Source: Sedimenticola sp.
GTDB taxonomy: Bacteria; Pseudomonadota; Gammaproteobacteria; Chromatiales; Chromatiaceae
Reading direction: 5' to 3'
DNA length: 64,000 nucleotides
Assembly (NCBI GenBank): GCA_027068915.1
Contig: JAMOLT010000037.1
Location: 23,615 to 87,614 of the forward strand
The first letter of the stretch is position 1. Every line of letters starts with the position of its first letter. Shown one piece after another: positions 19,005 to 27,405 of the stretch. The notes beneath the pieces were generated by a model. The model was given only the letters and a program-made list of their open reading frames with translations, searched no databases and had not been told where the DNA came from. A program made the position numbers and the translations under genes.

Positions 19005-19967
19005 TCAGTTGCGTGTAATGGGGTAATTGTACTGGTTCCATTGGTGCATGCCACCCAATACCACGCGAACATTGGTAAAACCGTTTTTCCTCAGTATTTG
19101 CGCTGCCTTTCGTGAGCGATGATCGGTAGTGCAGATCAGGGCTACAGACTTGCCCTTGTGTGTGGATAGTTCTTCAAGGCGGGATGCAAGCTCTTCCACA
19201 GGAATATTTATCGCATCTGCTACATGCCCTGGCTTGAAATCCTCTGCTGTGCGTACATCCAGTAATAGCAGGTCGGGATTGGAGTGCAGTTCTGTTTTCA
19301 GTGTTTCCAGGTTCATGCCGTTATCCTGGCGAAAGTGAGAAACCAGGCGTGGCAAAAATGCCACCATTGCCAGAAGCCCCAGGGCAAGCAGCCCCTTTTG
19401 AATTACGGCTTCACCTCCGGCGATGGCTTCACGTCCGGCATAACCCAGATAAGTATAGGCAAAGGCGCCGGGCAGCATGAATATATAGCTGGCAATTACA
19501 TAGTGAGAGAAATGCAGCCTGGTCAATCCGAGGGCGTAGTTTAAAAGGTTGAACGGAAACAGGGGCACCAGACGTACGAAAGCTACAAAACGCCAGCCTT
19601 CCTTTTCCACGCCTTCCTTGAGTTGCGCCAGGCGTCCACCGGCTTTGTCGGCAACCCAGTCAGAGGCTATATAGCGGGCAATCAGAAAAGCCAATGCTGC
19701 ACCAATGGTGGCACCAGTGAGGTTATAGAAGGTGCCCATTACCGGCCCGAACAAGGCGCCGCCGGCAAGGGTGAGCACCGAGCCCGGCAGAAAAAGTACG
19801 GTGGCAAGCGCATAAATAGCAATAAACAACAAGGGGCCGGCGCTGCCGGCCTGTTCCACCCAGCGGCCTAATGCCTGGGCATCGAAATGATCCTGATAAA
19901 CCACTGCTACTACGATGCCGCTACCGATGACTGTCAGCAGCAACCATCGAAGGAGCTTATGGTTCAT
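19005..19967 (-). CDS. TVP38/TMEM64 (VTT) membrane protein fused to rhodanese
   Basis: 320 residues from the ATG ending at 19967, overlapping the desaturase gene by 11 nt. The first 215 residues form a VTT/DedA-like membrane domain with FLPGSVLTLAGGALFG and VRLVPLFPFNLLNYALG. The last 95 residues form a rhodanese domain (DVRTAEDFKPGHVADAINIP) with the active-site loop CTTDHR, so the catalytic Cys is present. VTT proteins are often part of arsenosugar gene sets. The fused rhodanese could bind arsenic or transfer sulfur, which is inference. Confidence 0.85.
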   Translation of the reverse strand: MNHKLLRWLLLTVIGSGIVVAVVYQDHFDAQALGRWVEQAGSAGPLLFIAIYALATVLFLPGSVLTLAGGALFGPVMGTFYNLTGATIGAALAFLIARYIASDWVADKAGGRLAQLKEGVEKEGWRFVAFVRLVPLFPFNLLNYALGLTRLHFSHYVIASYIFMLPGAFAYTYLGYAGREAIAGGEAVIQKGLLALGLLAMVAFLPRLVSHFRQDNGMNLETLKTELHSNPDLLLLDVRTAEDFKPGHVADAINIPVEELASRLEELSTHKGKSVALICTTDHRSRKAAQILRKNGFTNVRVVLGGMHQWNQYNYPITRN

Positions 19968-20820
19968 TGTGGCTGTCCCACTCGCGCCGGTTGATTGCAT
20001 AGCCGGAGACTTTACCCTGGAAGGGAAACATCAGGATGCCGGGCAGCCAGGTGACCTGTTTGGGGTCGCGGTATTTGTGAATGCCGATGGTCATGCCCTC
20101 ATGTCCGGCGCGGGGCTGGTCACGATAGGTGCCGAACAGTCGATCCCACCAGGGCAAGCTGAAGCCGAAATTGCTGTTGGTTTCATCGTCCTCCACGGAA
20201 TGATGTACCCGATGCATGTCTGGCGTAACCAGGAACCAACGCAGCACACGGTCCACAGAAGATGGCAGTTTCACGTTGCCGTGGTTGAACATGGCGGTAG
20301 CGTTGAGCAGCACCTCGAAAATGACCACGGCTACCACCGGCGGCCCCAGCAGCAGGATGGTGGCAAACTTGATCAGCATGGAAAGGATGATTTCCAGGGG
20401 ATGAAAGCGTGCGCCGGTGGTCAAGTCGTAATCCAGGTCTGCATGGTGAACCCGGTGCAGGCGCCACAGCACAGGCACGGCATGCACCATTACATGCTGC
20501 AGGTAGATGACGGCATCCATGGTAATGACCGAGATGATTACCGCCAGTGGAAAACTGATCTGGTAGTAGTTGAGCAGCCCCCAGCCCTGAGCTTGGGCAA
20601 AGGCTGCCACGCCCACGGCAGCGGCAGGAAACAACAGTCGCAGGACAAGGCTGTTGAGCGCCACCAGTCCAAGATTGTTGCTCCAGCGAATGGCCCTGGA
20701 TAGGGTCAGCTCCCTTCGGGGAGCCTTTAGCTCCCATAGCGCCATAATGGCGAAAACACCAAAAAAGAAACCCAGTCGAATTTGAATCTCGTAACTCCGC
20801 AGCCAGTCGTTGAGATCCAT
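19957..20820 (-). CDS. sterol desaturase / fatty acid hydroxylase family enzyme
   Basis: 287 residues starting at the ATG ending at 20820, preceded by GGGGGAAGG; a TTG 15 nt upstream would absorb that site. Several transmembrane helices and the three His boxes of the non-heme diiron superfamily are visible: HVMVH, HRVHH and a second HRVHH (DMHRVHHS). It hydroxylates or desaturates a lipid in the membrane. As the first gene of the arsenosugar operon, coupled by an 11-nt overlap to the next gene, it may alter a lipid linked to arsenic metabolism, but no direct evidence is in the sequence. Confidence 0.85.
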   Translation of the reverse strand: MDLNDWLRSYEIQIRLGFFFGVFAIMALWELKAPRRELTLSRAIRWSNNLGLVALNSLVLRLLFPAAAVGVAAFAQAQGWGLLNYYQISFPLAVIISVITMDAVIYLQHVMVHAVPVLWRLHRVHHADLDYDLTTGARFHPLEIILSMLIKFATILLLGPPVVAVVIFEVLLNATAMFNHGNVKLPSSVDRVLRWFLVTPDMHRVHHSVEDDETNSNFGFSLPWWDRLFGTYRDQPRAGHEGMTIGIHKYRDPKQVTWLPGILMFPFQGKVSGYAINRREWDSHNEP

Positions 20821-20862
20821 ATCGCCTTCCCCCAAAGGCTGCTGTGCAACCCCGTGTTGTTA

Positions 20863-20884
20863 TATTCAATAGATTACTTGAATA
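20863..20884 (-). promoter_or_regulatory. candidate ArsR-like operator
   Basis: Perfect inverted repeat TATTCAA-N8-TTGAATA, with arms at 20863-20869 and 20878-20884. It overlaps the predicted -10 and start point of the arsenosugar operon, the place where an ArsR/SmtB repressor would act. The TTCAA/TTGAA core resembles ArsR-family sites. No arsR gene is in the window, so the binding protein is unknown. Confidence 0.5.
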
Positions 20885-20911
20885 ATACAAAGAGCCAGGT
20901 GAGTTTGTCAA
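20882..20911 (-). promoter_or_regulatory. sigma-70 promoter of the arsenosugar operon
   Basis: On the minus strand the -35 is TTGACA (20906-20911, all six consensus bases) and the -10 is TATTAT (20882-20887, five of six), with an 18-nt spacer. It is about 62 nt upstream of the desaturase ATG and is the best promoter in the window by eye. Confidence 0.65.
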
Positions 20912-20924
20912 CTTTGAAGGCAGG

Positions 20925-20956
20925 CCCAAGATCCACAATCAGTCGCGGATCTTGGG
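20925..20956 (-). terminator. hairpin between the second RND operon and the arsenosugar promoter
   Basis: CCCAAGATCC (20925-20934) and GGATCTTGGG (20947-20956) form a perfect 10-bp stem with a 12-nt loop. It lies after the RND gene and before the TTGACA promoter. There is no T-run, so it may terminate inefficiently. Confidence 0.5.
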
Positions 20957-20982
20957 GAAGGTCAACATTCCGACGCAGTATA

Positions 20983-23900
20983 CTAGCGGGCTTCCTGCTG
21001 CACCCCCCGTGAAAACAGATTGTAGAGTACGGGCAGTACGAACAGTGTCAGTAGCGTGCTGGAAGCCAGTCCGCCCACCACTACTGTCGCCAGTGGTCGT
21101 TGCACTTCTGATCCCACTCCATGGGACAGGAGCATGGGAATCAGCCCCAGGGCTGCAATGGCAGCAGTCATGAGCACCGGGCGTAGCCGTGACAGGGCGC
21201 CATCATAGACAGCCCTCTTCATTGGCTCCCCTGCCTCTACGTTCTGATTGATGGCATTGACCATGACCACGCCATTCAGCACGGCTACGCCAAACAGGGC
21301 GATAAAGCCGATAGAGCTGGGCACGGATAGATACTGCCCTGTAAAGTACAGGGCGGCAATGCCGCCGATCAACGCCAACGGGACATTCAGCATGATGAGA
21401 AGAGCCTGCCCGACGGAATGAAAAGCGAAATACAGCAGTAGAAAAATCAGGCCCAGGGATAGTGGCACCACGATCATCAAACGCTGTTGGGCGCGTTGCT
21501 GGTTTTCGAACTGTCCACCGAATACCACGGAATAACCGGGAGGAAGCTGGACTTCGTCGGCAATGCGCTGGCGCAACTCGGTAACCAGCCCACCCATATC
21601 CCGGCCTTCCACATTGGACTGAATGACCACGCGCCGCTGTACATCATCGCGCCGGATCTGTGGCGGCCCGGATTCGATGGCCACATCAGCAACCTCACCC
21701 AGGCGCACCCAGGCGCCGCCTGGTGCCTGAAGCACCAGTTGGCGCAAGGTTTCCACATCTTGGCGATATTCCTTTGCCAGGCGCACATAGATGTCATAGC
21801 GTTCATTGCCCTGTATGACCTGACCGGCTTCCATCCCGCCAATCCCGTTGGATACCAGATCCATTACTTGGGATACAGGAATACCATAGCGGGCCAGAAT
21901 GTCCCGGTTGGGGCGAATGGTCAGCTGTGCCTCACCGGCGATTTGCTCCATTTCCACGTCTCTGGTGCCGTCCACCTTGCGTGTCAGCTGTTCGATGAGC
22001 TTGCCTTTTTCTGCCAGTACACTCAGGTCAGGCCCAAATAGCTTGATGGCAAGTTGTGCCTTGACACCGGAAAGCAGTTCATCCACCCGGGTGGCGATGG
22101 GCTGGGAGAAGGTGAGCAGTAGGCCGGGATGCACCGCAAGGGCATCGGCAAATTTTTTCTGTAGGGCAAAGCGATCCCCGGCGCTGGTCCATTCTTCCAC
22201 GGGCTTGAGACCCACATAGATTTCCACATTCGAGACAGGCTCCGGGTCACCTCCAAGCTCTGCCCGTCCAATACGGCTGGAAGCGTAGGTTACTTCGGGA
22301 AAAGACATGAGCTGCTGTTCCAGTTTTGCGGCAACGCCCAGAGCAGTATCCAGACTGGCCGATGGCGCCAGGGTAACCCGGATATTGATGGTGCCCTCTT
22401 CGAGTTCGGGTACAAACTCGGTGCCCAGTCGGGGGAGCAATGCCATGGCTCCCGCGAACATGCCAAGAGCAACCAGCACCACCACCCAGCGGGCTTTCAT
22501 GGCGAAACGCAGGCTGCGTTTATAAGCCCACTCGATGGGGATGAATACTGGGCTGTTGCGGTGTTTTACCGCCTTGCGAAAGGAAAAGGTAGCCAGAGCG
22601 GGCATCACTACCAGCGCCACCACCAGGGATGTAATCATGGCCAGTACGATGGAAATCGCCATGGGCTGGAACATCTTTCCTTCCACGCCTTCCAGGGCGA
22701 ACAATGGTGCAAAGACCACGATGATGATAATGACCGCATAGAAGACAGGCCGTCCCACTTCCTTGGCGGCCTCCTGAATGCGCAATGCAATGCCATGGGC
22801 ATCTCTTGCCGCGTCATAGGGATCTTTATCACCGGGTGCGATATCCCGACTGACCTTGTCCCGGTGTTCCTGATCCGGATGGGTAAGATGCTTGAAGATG
22901 TTTTCCATCATTACCACCGAGCCGTCCACCATCATGCCGATGGCGATGGACAGGCCGCCCAGCGACATGAGATTGGCGGAAAGCCCCCAATAGCTCATTG
23001 TAGCCAGGGCCATTCCTATAGAAAGGGGAACAGAGATCAGCACCAGCAAAGTGGCGCGAATGTTGAGCAGGAACAGCAGCAATACAACGACGATAAGAAT
23101 GAAAGCCTCTGCCAGAGCCTTGCTTACCGTATTTACGGCTTGTTCCACCAGATCAGATTGGTCATAGAAAGGCTCGATGGTAACGCCTTCCGGCAGGGCT
23201 TGCTGAATGGTGGGCAGACGATCTTTGACCGCATCAATAGTCGCCTTGGTGTTGGCGCCCAGACGCTTGAGCACGATACCTGCCACCACTTCCCCCAGAG
23301 CCTCTGGCTGTCCCTGGTCATTTCGGCGGCTCATGGTTACAGCCCCCTGGCGGATTTCTCCACCAAAAGCCACCTTGGCGATATCACCGATACGGACCAC
23401 CACGCCATCTTTTTCCTTGAGTGGGATGTTGCGGATGTCCCGGAGACCATCTTCTCCTGCTCTTAGCCAGCCAACGCCACGAATCACAAGTTGTTCTGCA
23501 CCGCGATCCAGGTACCAGCCGCCGGAGTTGCGGTTATTGTCCTCAATGGCCTGGGCAATATCATCGATATGAATGCCATAGGACAGCTGCTTGCGTGGAT
23601 CTACCTGAACCTGGTACTGACGGACTGCACCGCCGTAGGACAACACTTCGGTAATGCCGTCCACGGGCAGGAGCAGTAGTTTAACCACCCAGTCGTTGAT
23701 GCTGCGCAAGGCCAGGGAATCGTATTTTTCATGATCGGAAGAACGAAGGATATACTGATAAACCTGCCCGAGGCCGGAGCTGTTTGGCCCCATTTCAGGC
23801 GTACCCACGCCTTCAGGAATTTGTTCCCGTGCATCCTGCAGGCGTTCGAAAACTAGCTGGCGGGCAAAATAGATATCGGTGCCTTCCTTGAAAACCACGG

Positions 23901-24180
23901 TGATAACCGACAGGCCGGTCTTGGAGATGGAGCGCACTTCCTCCACATCCGGAAGAGCGTACATGACCGCCTCTATGGGATAGGTAATCAGCTGCTCTAC
24001 TTCTTCGGCGGCCAGGCCTTCCGCCTCGGTATTGATCTGTACCTGCACATTGGTGACATCGGGAAAGGCGTCAAGATTGAGTTTTGGTATCAGCAGTCCC
24101 GCTGCAGCCAATACGGCGATCAGTCCCAGCACCACCAGCAGGCGGTTGGATACCGACCAGTCGATAATTCGATTGAGCAT
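20983..24180 (-). CDS. heavy-metal RND efflux pump (HME5-like)
   Basis: 1065 residues, full-length RND pump. The fourth-helix motif near residue 410 is AIGMMVDGSVVMMEN, which matches the HME5 signature (A-x-G-x3-x-G-S-x3-M-E-N) linked to nickel in NrsA-type pumps, and differs from both other pumps in this window. A longer insertion with HPDQEHRDKVSRD and GDKDPYDAARD follows that helix. The start is set by GGAGG a few bases upstream. It is the last gene of a czcI-like / outer membrane protein / adaptor / pump operon. Substrate is inferred; a CzcA-like divalent range cannot be excluded. Confidence 0.9.
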   Translation of the reverse strand: MLNRIIDWSVSNRLLVVLGLIAVLAAAGLLIPKLNLDAFPDVTNVQVQINTEAEGLAAEEVEQLITYPIEAVMYALPDVEEVRSISKTGLSVITVVFKEGTDIYFARQLVFERLQDAREQIPEGVGTPEMGPNSSGLGQVYQYILRSSDHEKYDSLALRSINDWVVKLLLLPVDGITEVLSYGGAVRQYQVQVDPRKQLSYGIHIDDIAQAIEDNNRNSGGWYLDRGAEQLVIRGVGWLRAGEDGLRDIRNIPLKEKDGVVVRIGDIAKVAFGGEIRQGAVTMSRRNDQGQPEALGEVVAGIVLKRLGANTKATIDAVKDRLPTIQQALPEGVTIEPFYDQSDLVEQAVNTVSKALAEAFILIVVVLLLFLLNIRATLLVLISVPLSIGMALATMSYWGLSANLMSLGGLSIAIGMMVDGSVVMMENIFKHLTHPDQEHRDKVSRDIAPGDKDPYDAARDAHGIALRIQEAAKEVGRPVFYAVIIIIVVFAPLFALEGVEGKMFQPMAISIVLAMITSLVVALVVMPALATFSFRKAVKHRNSPVFIPIEWAYKRSLRFAMKARWVVVLVALGMFAGAMALLPRLGTEFVPELEEGTINIRVTLAPSASLDTALGVAAKLEQQLMSFPEVTYASSRIGRAELGGDPEPVSNVEIYVGLKPVEEWTSAGDRFALQKKFADALAVHPGLLLTFSQPIATRVDELLSGVKAQLAIKLFGPDLSVLAEKGKLIEQLTRKVDGTRDVEMEQIAGEAQLTIRPNRDILARYGIPVSQVMDLVSNGIGGMEAGQVIQGNERYDIYVRLAKEYRQDVETLRQLVLQAPGGAWVRLGEVADVAIESGPPQIRRDDVQRRVVIQSNVEGRDMGGLVTELRQRIADEVQLPPGYSVVFGGQFENQQRAQQRLMIVVPLSLGLIFLLLYFAFHSVGQALLIMLNVPLALIGGIAALYFTGQYLSVPSSIGFIALFGVAVLNGVVMVNAINQNVEAGEPMKRAVYDGALSRLRPVLMTAAIAALGLIPMLLSHGVGSEVQRPLATVVVGGLASSTLLTLFVLPVLYNLFSRGVQQEAR

Positions 24181-24189
24181 GTGAACCTC

Positions 24190-25467
24190 CTAGTGGTTGT
24201 GGACTTCAAAGCCTGATTTGGCAAGCTCGGACTGAACGAAGAAGGCGCCTTTGGTCACCACCCGGGTTCCCGGCGCAAGACCTTCTATAACCGCCAGGCC
24301 AGGAATATTTCTGACAATCCTGACTTCCCTCGGCTCATACTCGCCCGGGGCGTTTTCCACGAACACCTGCCAGTCGCCATCCGGGCTGCGCATTACGGCG
24401 TCTACGGGGAGTGAAATGGCCGGGTTGGAATTGCCTACCTGGATTCTGGCAGTGACAAACTGCCCCGGATGCAGATGGTCGCCGGGGTTGGGGATTTCCA
24501 GGCGCACAGCCATGGTGCGGGTGGTTTCATCCAGGGCATGGTGAATTTGGATAACCTTGCCAGAGATCCATTCACCGCCGTAGGAAATACGCACCGGGCT
24601 GCCTATCTTCACCTGCCGCATAACATTTGGGTTGACTCTCGCTTCCACCCAGATGGTGGACTCGTCAGTTATCTCGAACAATAAATCCCCTGGGTGGATC
24701 ATCTGCCCGATGATGAAATCATCCTTTATCACCGTACCGTCCTGGGAAGACAGCAGGGTAAAGCTGCCATCTGCCTTGCTGATGCTGGACTTGTTCACCA
24801 GTTGGTTGGTTTGTTCTTCCGTCATGCCATAGGCCAGCAGGCGGGAGTATGCTTGTTGATACGTAACGCGGCTTTCCAGATAACGCTGTTCGGAGACCAC
24901 CTTTTTCCCGAGCTTTTTTACTCGTTGCCATTCCTTTGCGGCAATCAGCAACGTTCCTTGCGCCTCTGCCATGGTGGCGCTGGACAACAGCACCAAGGGT
25001 TGCCCTTTTTCCACCTTGTCGCCAAGATAGACATGGCGCTTTACTACCTGTGCTTCAATGCGGGGCGTGATCTGGCTGGTCGCATAAATGTTGAGCAACA
25101 CTTCACCGGGCGCTTCGATTTCTTCGGCAACGGGCTCAGGGTGCAGGGCTTCAACGGCGATTCCGGCTGTGCGGCGTTGCTCTTTATTCAAATGAACCTT
25201 GTTTTCATCTTCGTGGCCGTCGGCATCTTCTTTGTGCTCGTCATCATGGCCATGTTCATCATCTTTATGGTCGTCGTGCTCGTCTGTTTCCTCATGAGTA
25301 TGTTCATCATCTTTATGATCGTCATGATCGTCGGCTTCTTCCTGGGTATGCTCAGTAGTTTTGGCGGGCGCTGGATCGTGGTCATGATCGTCGGCAGCAA
25401 AGCTGGCTGTGCCGTAAACCAGCGCCAGCAGGAGCAGATAGGGTTTGTGAGTGTTGGGTTTCATCAT
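24190..25467 (-). CDS. His-rich CzcB-like periplasmic adaptor
   Basis: 425 residues. The signal peptide (1-24) is followed by a remarkable segment at about 25-92 made of His, Asp and Glu, including two near-identical repeats (EHTHEETDEHDDHKDDEH-like). Then come the usual adaptor parts: lipoyl domain, hairpin, barrel (VNPNVMRQVKIGSPVRISY) and membrane-proximal domain. Start at 25467 is six bases after GAGGAG; a second ATG follows at once. It lies between the outer membrane and pump genes (about 10-nt gaps). The His-rich arm probably binds Ni, Co or Zn in the periplasm. Confidence 0.9.
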   Translation of the reverse strand: MMKPNTHKPYLLLLALVYGTASFAADDHDHDPAPAKTTEHTQEEADDHDDHKDDEHTHEETDEHDDHKDDEHGHDDEHKEDADGHEDENKVHLNKEQRRTAGIAVEALHPEPVAEEIEAPGEVLLNIYATSQITPRIEAQVVKRHVYLGDKVEKGQPLVLLSSATMAEAQGTLLIAAKEWQRVKKLGKKVVSEQRYLESRVTYQQAYSRLLAYGMTEEQTNQLVNKSSISKADGSFTLLSSQDGTVIKDDFIIGQMIHPGDLLFEITDESTIWVEARVNPNVMRQVKIGSPVRISYGGEWISGKVIQIHHALDETTRTMAVRLEIPNPGDHLHPGQFVTARIQVGNSNPAISLPVDAVMRSPDGDWQVFVENAPGEYEPREVRIVRNIPGLAVIEGLAPGTRVVTKGAFFVQSELAKSGFEVHNH

Positions 25468-25477
25468 CGGGTACTCC

Positions 25478-26731
25478 TCAAATATTGTTATTCAGCCAGG
25501 CGTCCAGGCTGGCGGAAGCATTCATCCATTCCAGCCAGGTACTCCACAGGTCGCCATGCAGTTCCACTCCTGCAATTTGCGTGTCCAGTGTTTGCTGCAC
25601 CTGGAGCAGGTAGTCCGTGGTGCTGATCTCGCCGGATTGCCACAGGGTTTCGAGCAATTTGATGTGCTGTTGCAGGCTGGTTCGTCCCTGGCTCAGCCAT
25701 TGGCTCCAGGCCGTCGAGATGACCTTATGGCGCTGTTTCGCACTCTGGAGTTGCGCACGCAAATTCCAGTAGGTCTGCTGTGCCAGTTTCTCTGCCTGCA
25801 ACGCCTCTGCTCGAGCTATGTCCACATTGCTCCGGTAGTTGTTGCGGATTTGCAGGGGGATTGAAAACTGCAATGCCAGCAGATTGCCGTTGTCCTCCCT
25901 TCCGGCAGAAACGCCAAAGGTGGGATCGGCTTTTCTTTCCCGGTCTGCTGCATTGATCTTTCGTTTGGCGATTTGTGCAGTAAGCAGGGCTGCCTGCACC
26001 TCGGGATGTTGCCGGGCAATGGCTTCCAGATCGGTTTCAGCTGCCAAATTTATCGGCAGGGACTCGGGAAGGTGAATTTCCTCGGCCAGCATCTGCCCGC
26101 TAAGAGAAAAGAAATCGCTGTTTGCCTGAATGAGTTCTGCCTGATTCCTGGCCTGCTGTATGGTTGCTTCTGCAAGAGACAGCCGCGCCAGTTCCAGTTC
26201 CGCCTGGGGGATATCGCCGGCTGCATGGCGTTGTTTTGCCAGCCTGGTGAAGTGTGCCAATATTTCTGTTCTGTGTTGGGAAAAGCGACTGATGGTACCT
26301 TGGATGGAGATGCGCCCAACAGCATCCAGTAGTTCAATGGATTTGGTCAACCGTAGCGCCGCCAGCTGCTGCCGGGCCGCCTGGAGCCCGGCCTGGGCAA
26401 CCTGTTCCAGAGCGCCCCTTTTGTCATGCCAGTCGATCGTCTGGCTAATGCCAAGCTGGTAGGTGTTGACGTCAGTTCGTTCTACCTCGGCTTCGAGCTC
26501 CGGGTTGTTCAGGGGCAGCGTCGCGCCATCGAGCTGCGCCCGGGCAGCATCTATGGCAGATTGTGCCGCAAGTATTTCCGGGTTCGCCTGTAGTGATCGA
26601 TTGACGATGTTCGCCAGTTTTTGCACCTCGGCGGGGGGAGTGGCTGCTTTGGCTTGTGCTGCGGATATCCAGGTGGCGTTCGCCACGATTACAGCCAGGA
26701 TGCCTGCGCACATGCAGATAGAAAACTTCAT
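25478..26731 (-). CDS. CzcC-like outer membrane efflux protein
   Basis: 417 residues with a signal peptide ending ISAAQAKA and the two-repeat helical TolC architecture (ANPEILAAQSAIDAARAQLDGA early; QLRAQLQSAKQ-like helices late). It is the outer membrane channel of the same metal pump as the adaptor and RND genes downstream, which follow at a 10-nt gap. No metal-binding signature; substrate follows the pump. Confidence 0.87.
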   Translation of the reverse strand: MKFSICMCAGILAVIVANATWISAAQAKAATPPAEVQKLANIVNRSLQANPEILAAQSAIDAARAQLDGATLPLNNPELEAEVERTDVNTYQLGISQTIDWHDKRGALEQVAQAGLQAARQQLAALRLTKSIELLDAVGRISIQGTISRFSQHRTEILAHFTRLAKQRHAAGDIPQAELELARLSLAEATIQQARNQAELIQANSDFFSLSGQMLAEEIHLPESLPINLAAETDLEAIARQHPEVQAALLTAQIAKRKINAADRERKADPTFGVSAGREDNGNLLALQFSIPLQIRNNYRSNVDIARAEALQAEKLAQQTYWNLRAQLQSAKQRHKVISTAWSQWLSQGRTSLQQHIKLLETLWQSGEISTTDYLLQVQQTLDTQIAGVELHGDLWSTWLEWMNASASLDAWLNNNI

Positions 26732-26776
26732 GATCTGATTTCCTTGGAAAAACGATTGACGGCTTCTGGGCGGCGA

Positions 26777-26792
26777 TCCGCAAACCTGCGGA
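26777..26792 (-). other. short hairpin between czcI-like and czcC-like genes
   Basis: TCCGCA-aacc-TGCGGA is a perfect 6-bp stem in the 97-nt gap between the small protein gene and the outer membrane gene. No T-run follows on the minus strand, so it may attenuate or stabilise rather than terminate. Confidence 0.3.
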
Positions 26793-26827
26793 CATGCCGA
26801 TAATTCAGAAGCAATAAAGCTGGGAAA

Positions 26828-27148
26828 TCAGGCGGTTATCGGAGGGCGCAGCAGAGAGGGAGGAGAAAAGGAATACCAGGAAAGCAAATAGCCCGACAGT
26901 GAAATGCTGCGGCTGCCTATGGTGGGAATGCTGCTGGTGCAATTCAGGCCCAGCAAGTGGCTGGTGCCGTGAGCGCAGTGATTGCAGTCGGAATCATCGG
27001 CGGAATCGCCGGGGAGAGGATTGTCTGTGCCGTCGGCAGACAGATGCACGTCATCTGCAGCCAGCTCACCATGCACATCTGCGGCCAGCGCCATCCCATA
27101 TCCAAGGATGGATACGATGAGCCATATTTTGAGAATGCGAGTGAGCAT
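26828..27148 (-). CDS. CzcI-like small exported protein
   Basis: 106 residues from the ATG ending at 27148 (an upstream start would add six residues before the signal peptide). The signal peptide ends MALAADV. The mature protein has an acidic region and a metal-site-like DCNHCAHGTSH segment, then LLGLNC. CzcI-type proteins with this layout precede czcCBA-type operons and are implicated in metal-dependent control. It is first in the minus-strand operon, 97 nt before the outer membrane gene. Confidence 0.6.
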   Translation of the reverse strand: MLTRILKIWLIVSILGYGMALAADVHGELAADDVHLSADGTDNPLPGDSADDSDCNHCAHGTSHLLGLNCTSSIPTIGSRSISLSGYLLSWYSFSPPSLLRPPITA

Positions 27149-27177
27149 CAGAAATCCGGGAATCAATACTGATGGTC

Positions 27178-27206
27178 AGTCTACCCGAGTTGTTGCCGGG
27201 TGACAA
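27178..27206 (-). promoter_or_regulatory. candidate promoter of the second RND operon
   Basis: On the minus strand TTGTCA (27201-27206), 17-nt spacer, TAGACT (27178-27183), about 30 nt before the CzcI-like ATG. Five of six bases match at -35 and four of six at -10. The spacer begins CCCG and ends CGGG, a small dyad. Confidence 0.45.
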
Positions 27207-27405
27207 TGTGAACGGGGCAGTAGGTGAACGCTGTGGGCTGAAATCAAGTTGCCCGGACTTCTGAAAATCGAGAGGCCTGGGTACGCTGCAGTGGTTTTCC
27301 AGCTTGCAAGAACAGGCAACGGGAATTGATCCCGATGGATTTTTCAGCGAACATGCCCGGACAGTCTTTTGCCAGGGATACTCCATTGAACAGGGAGCTT
27401 GAACA

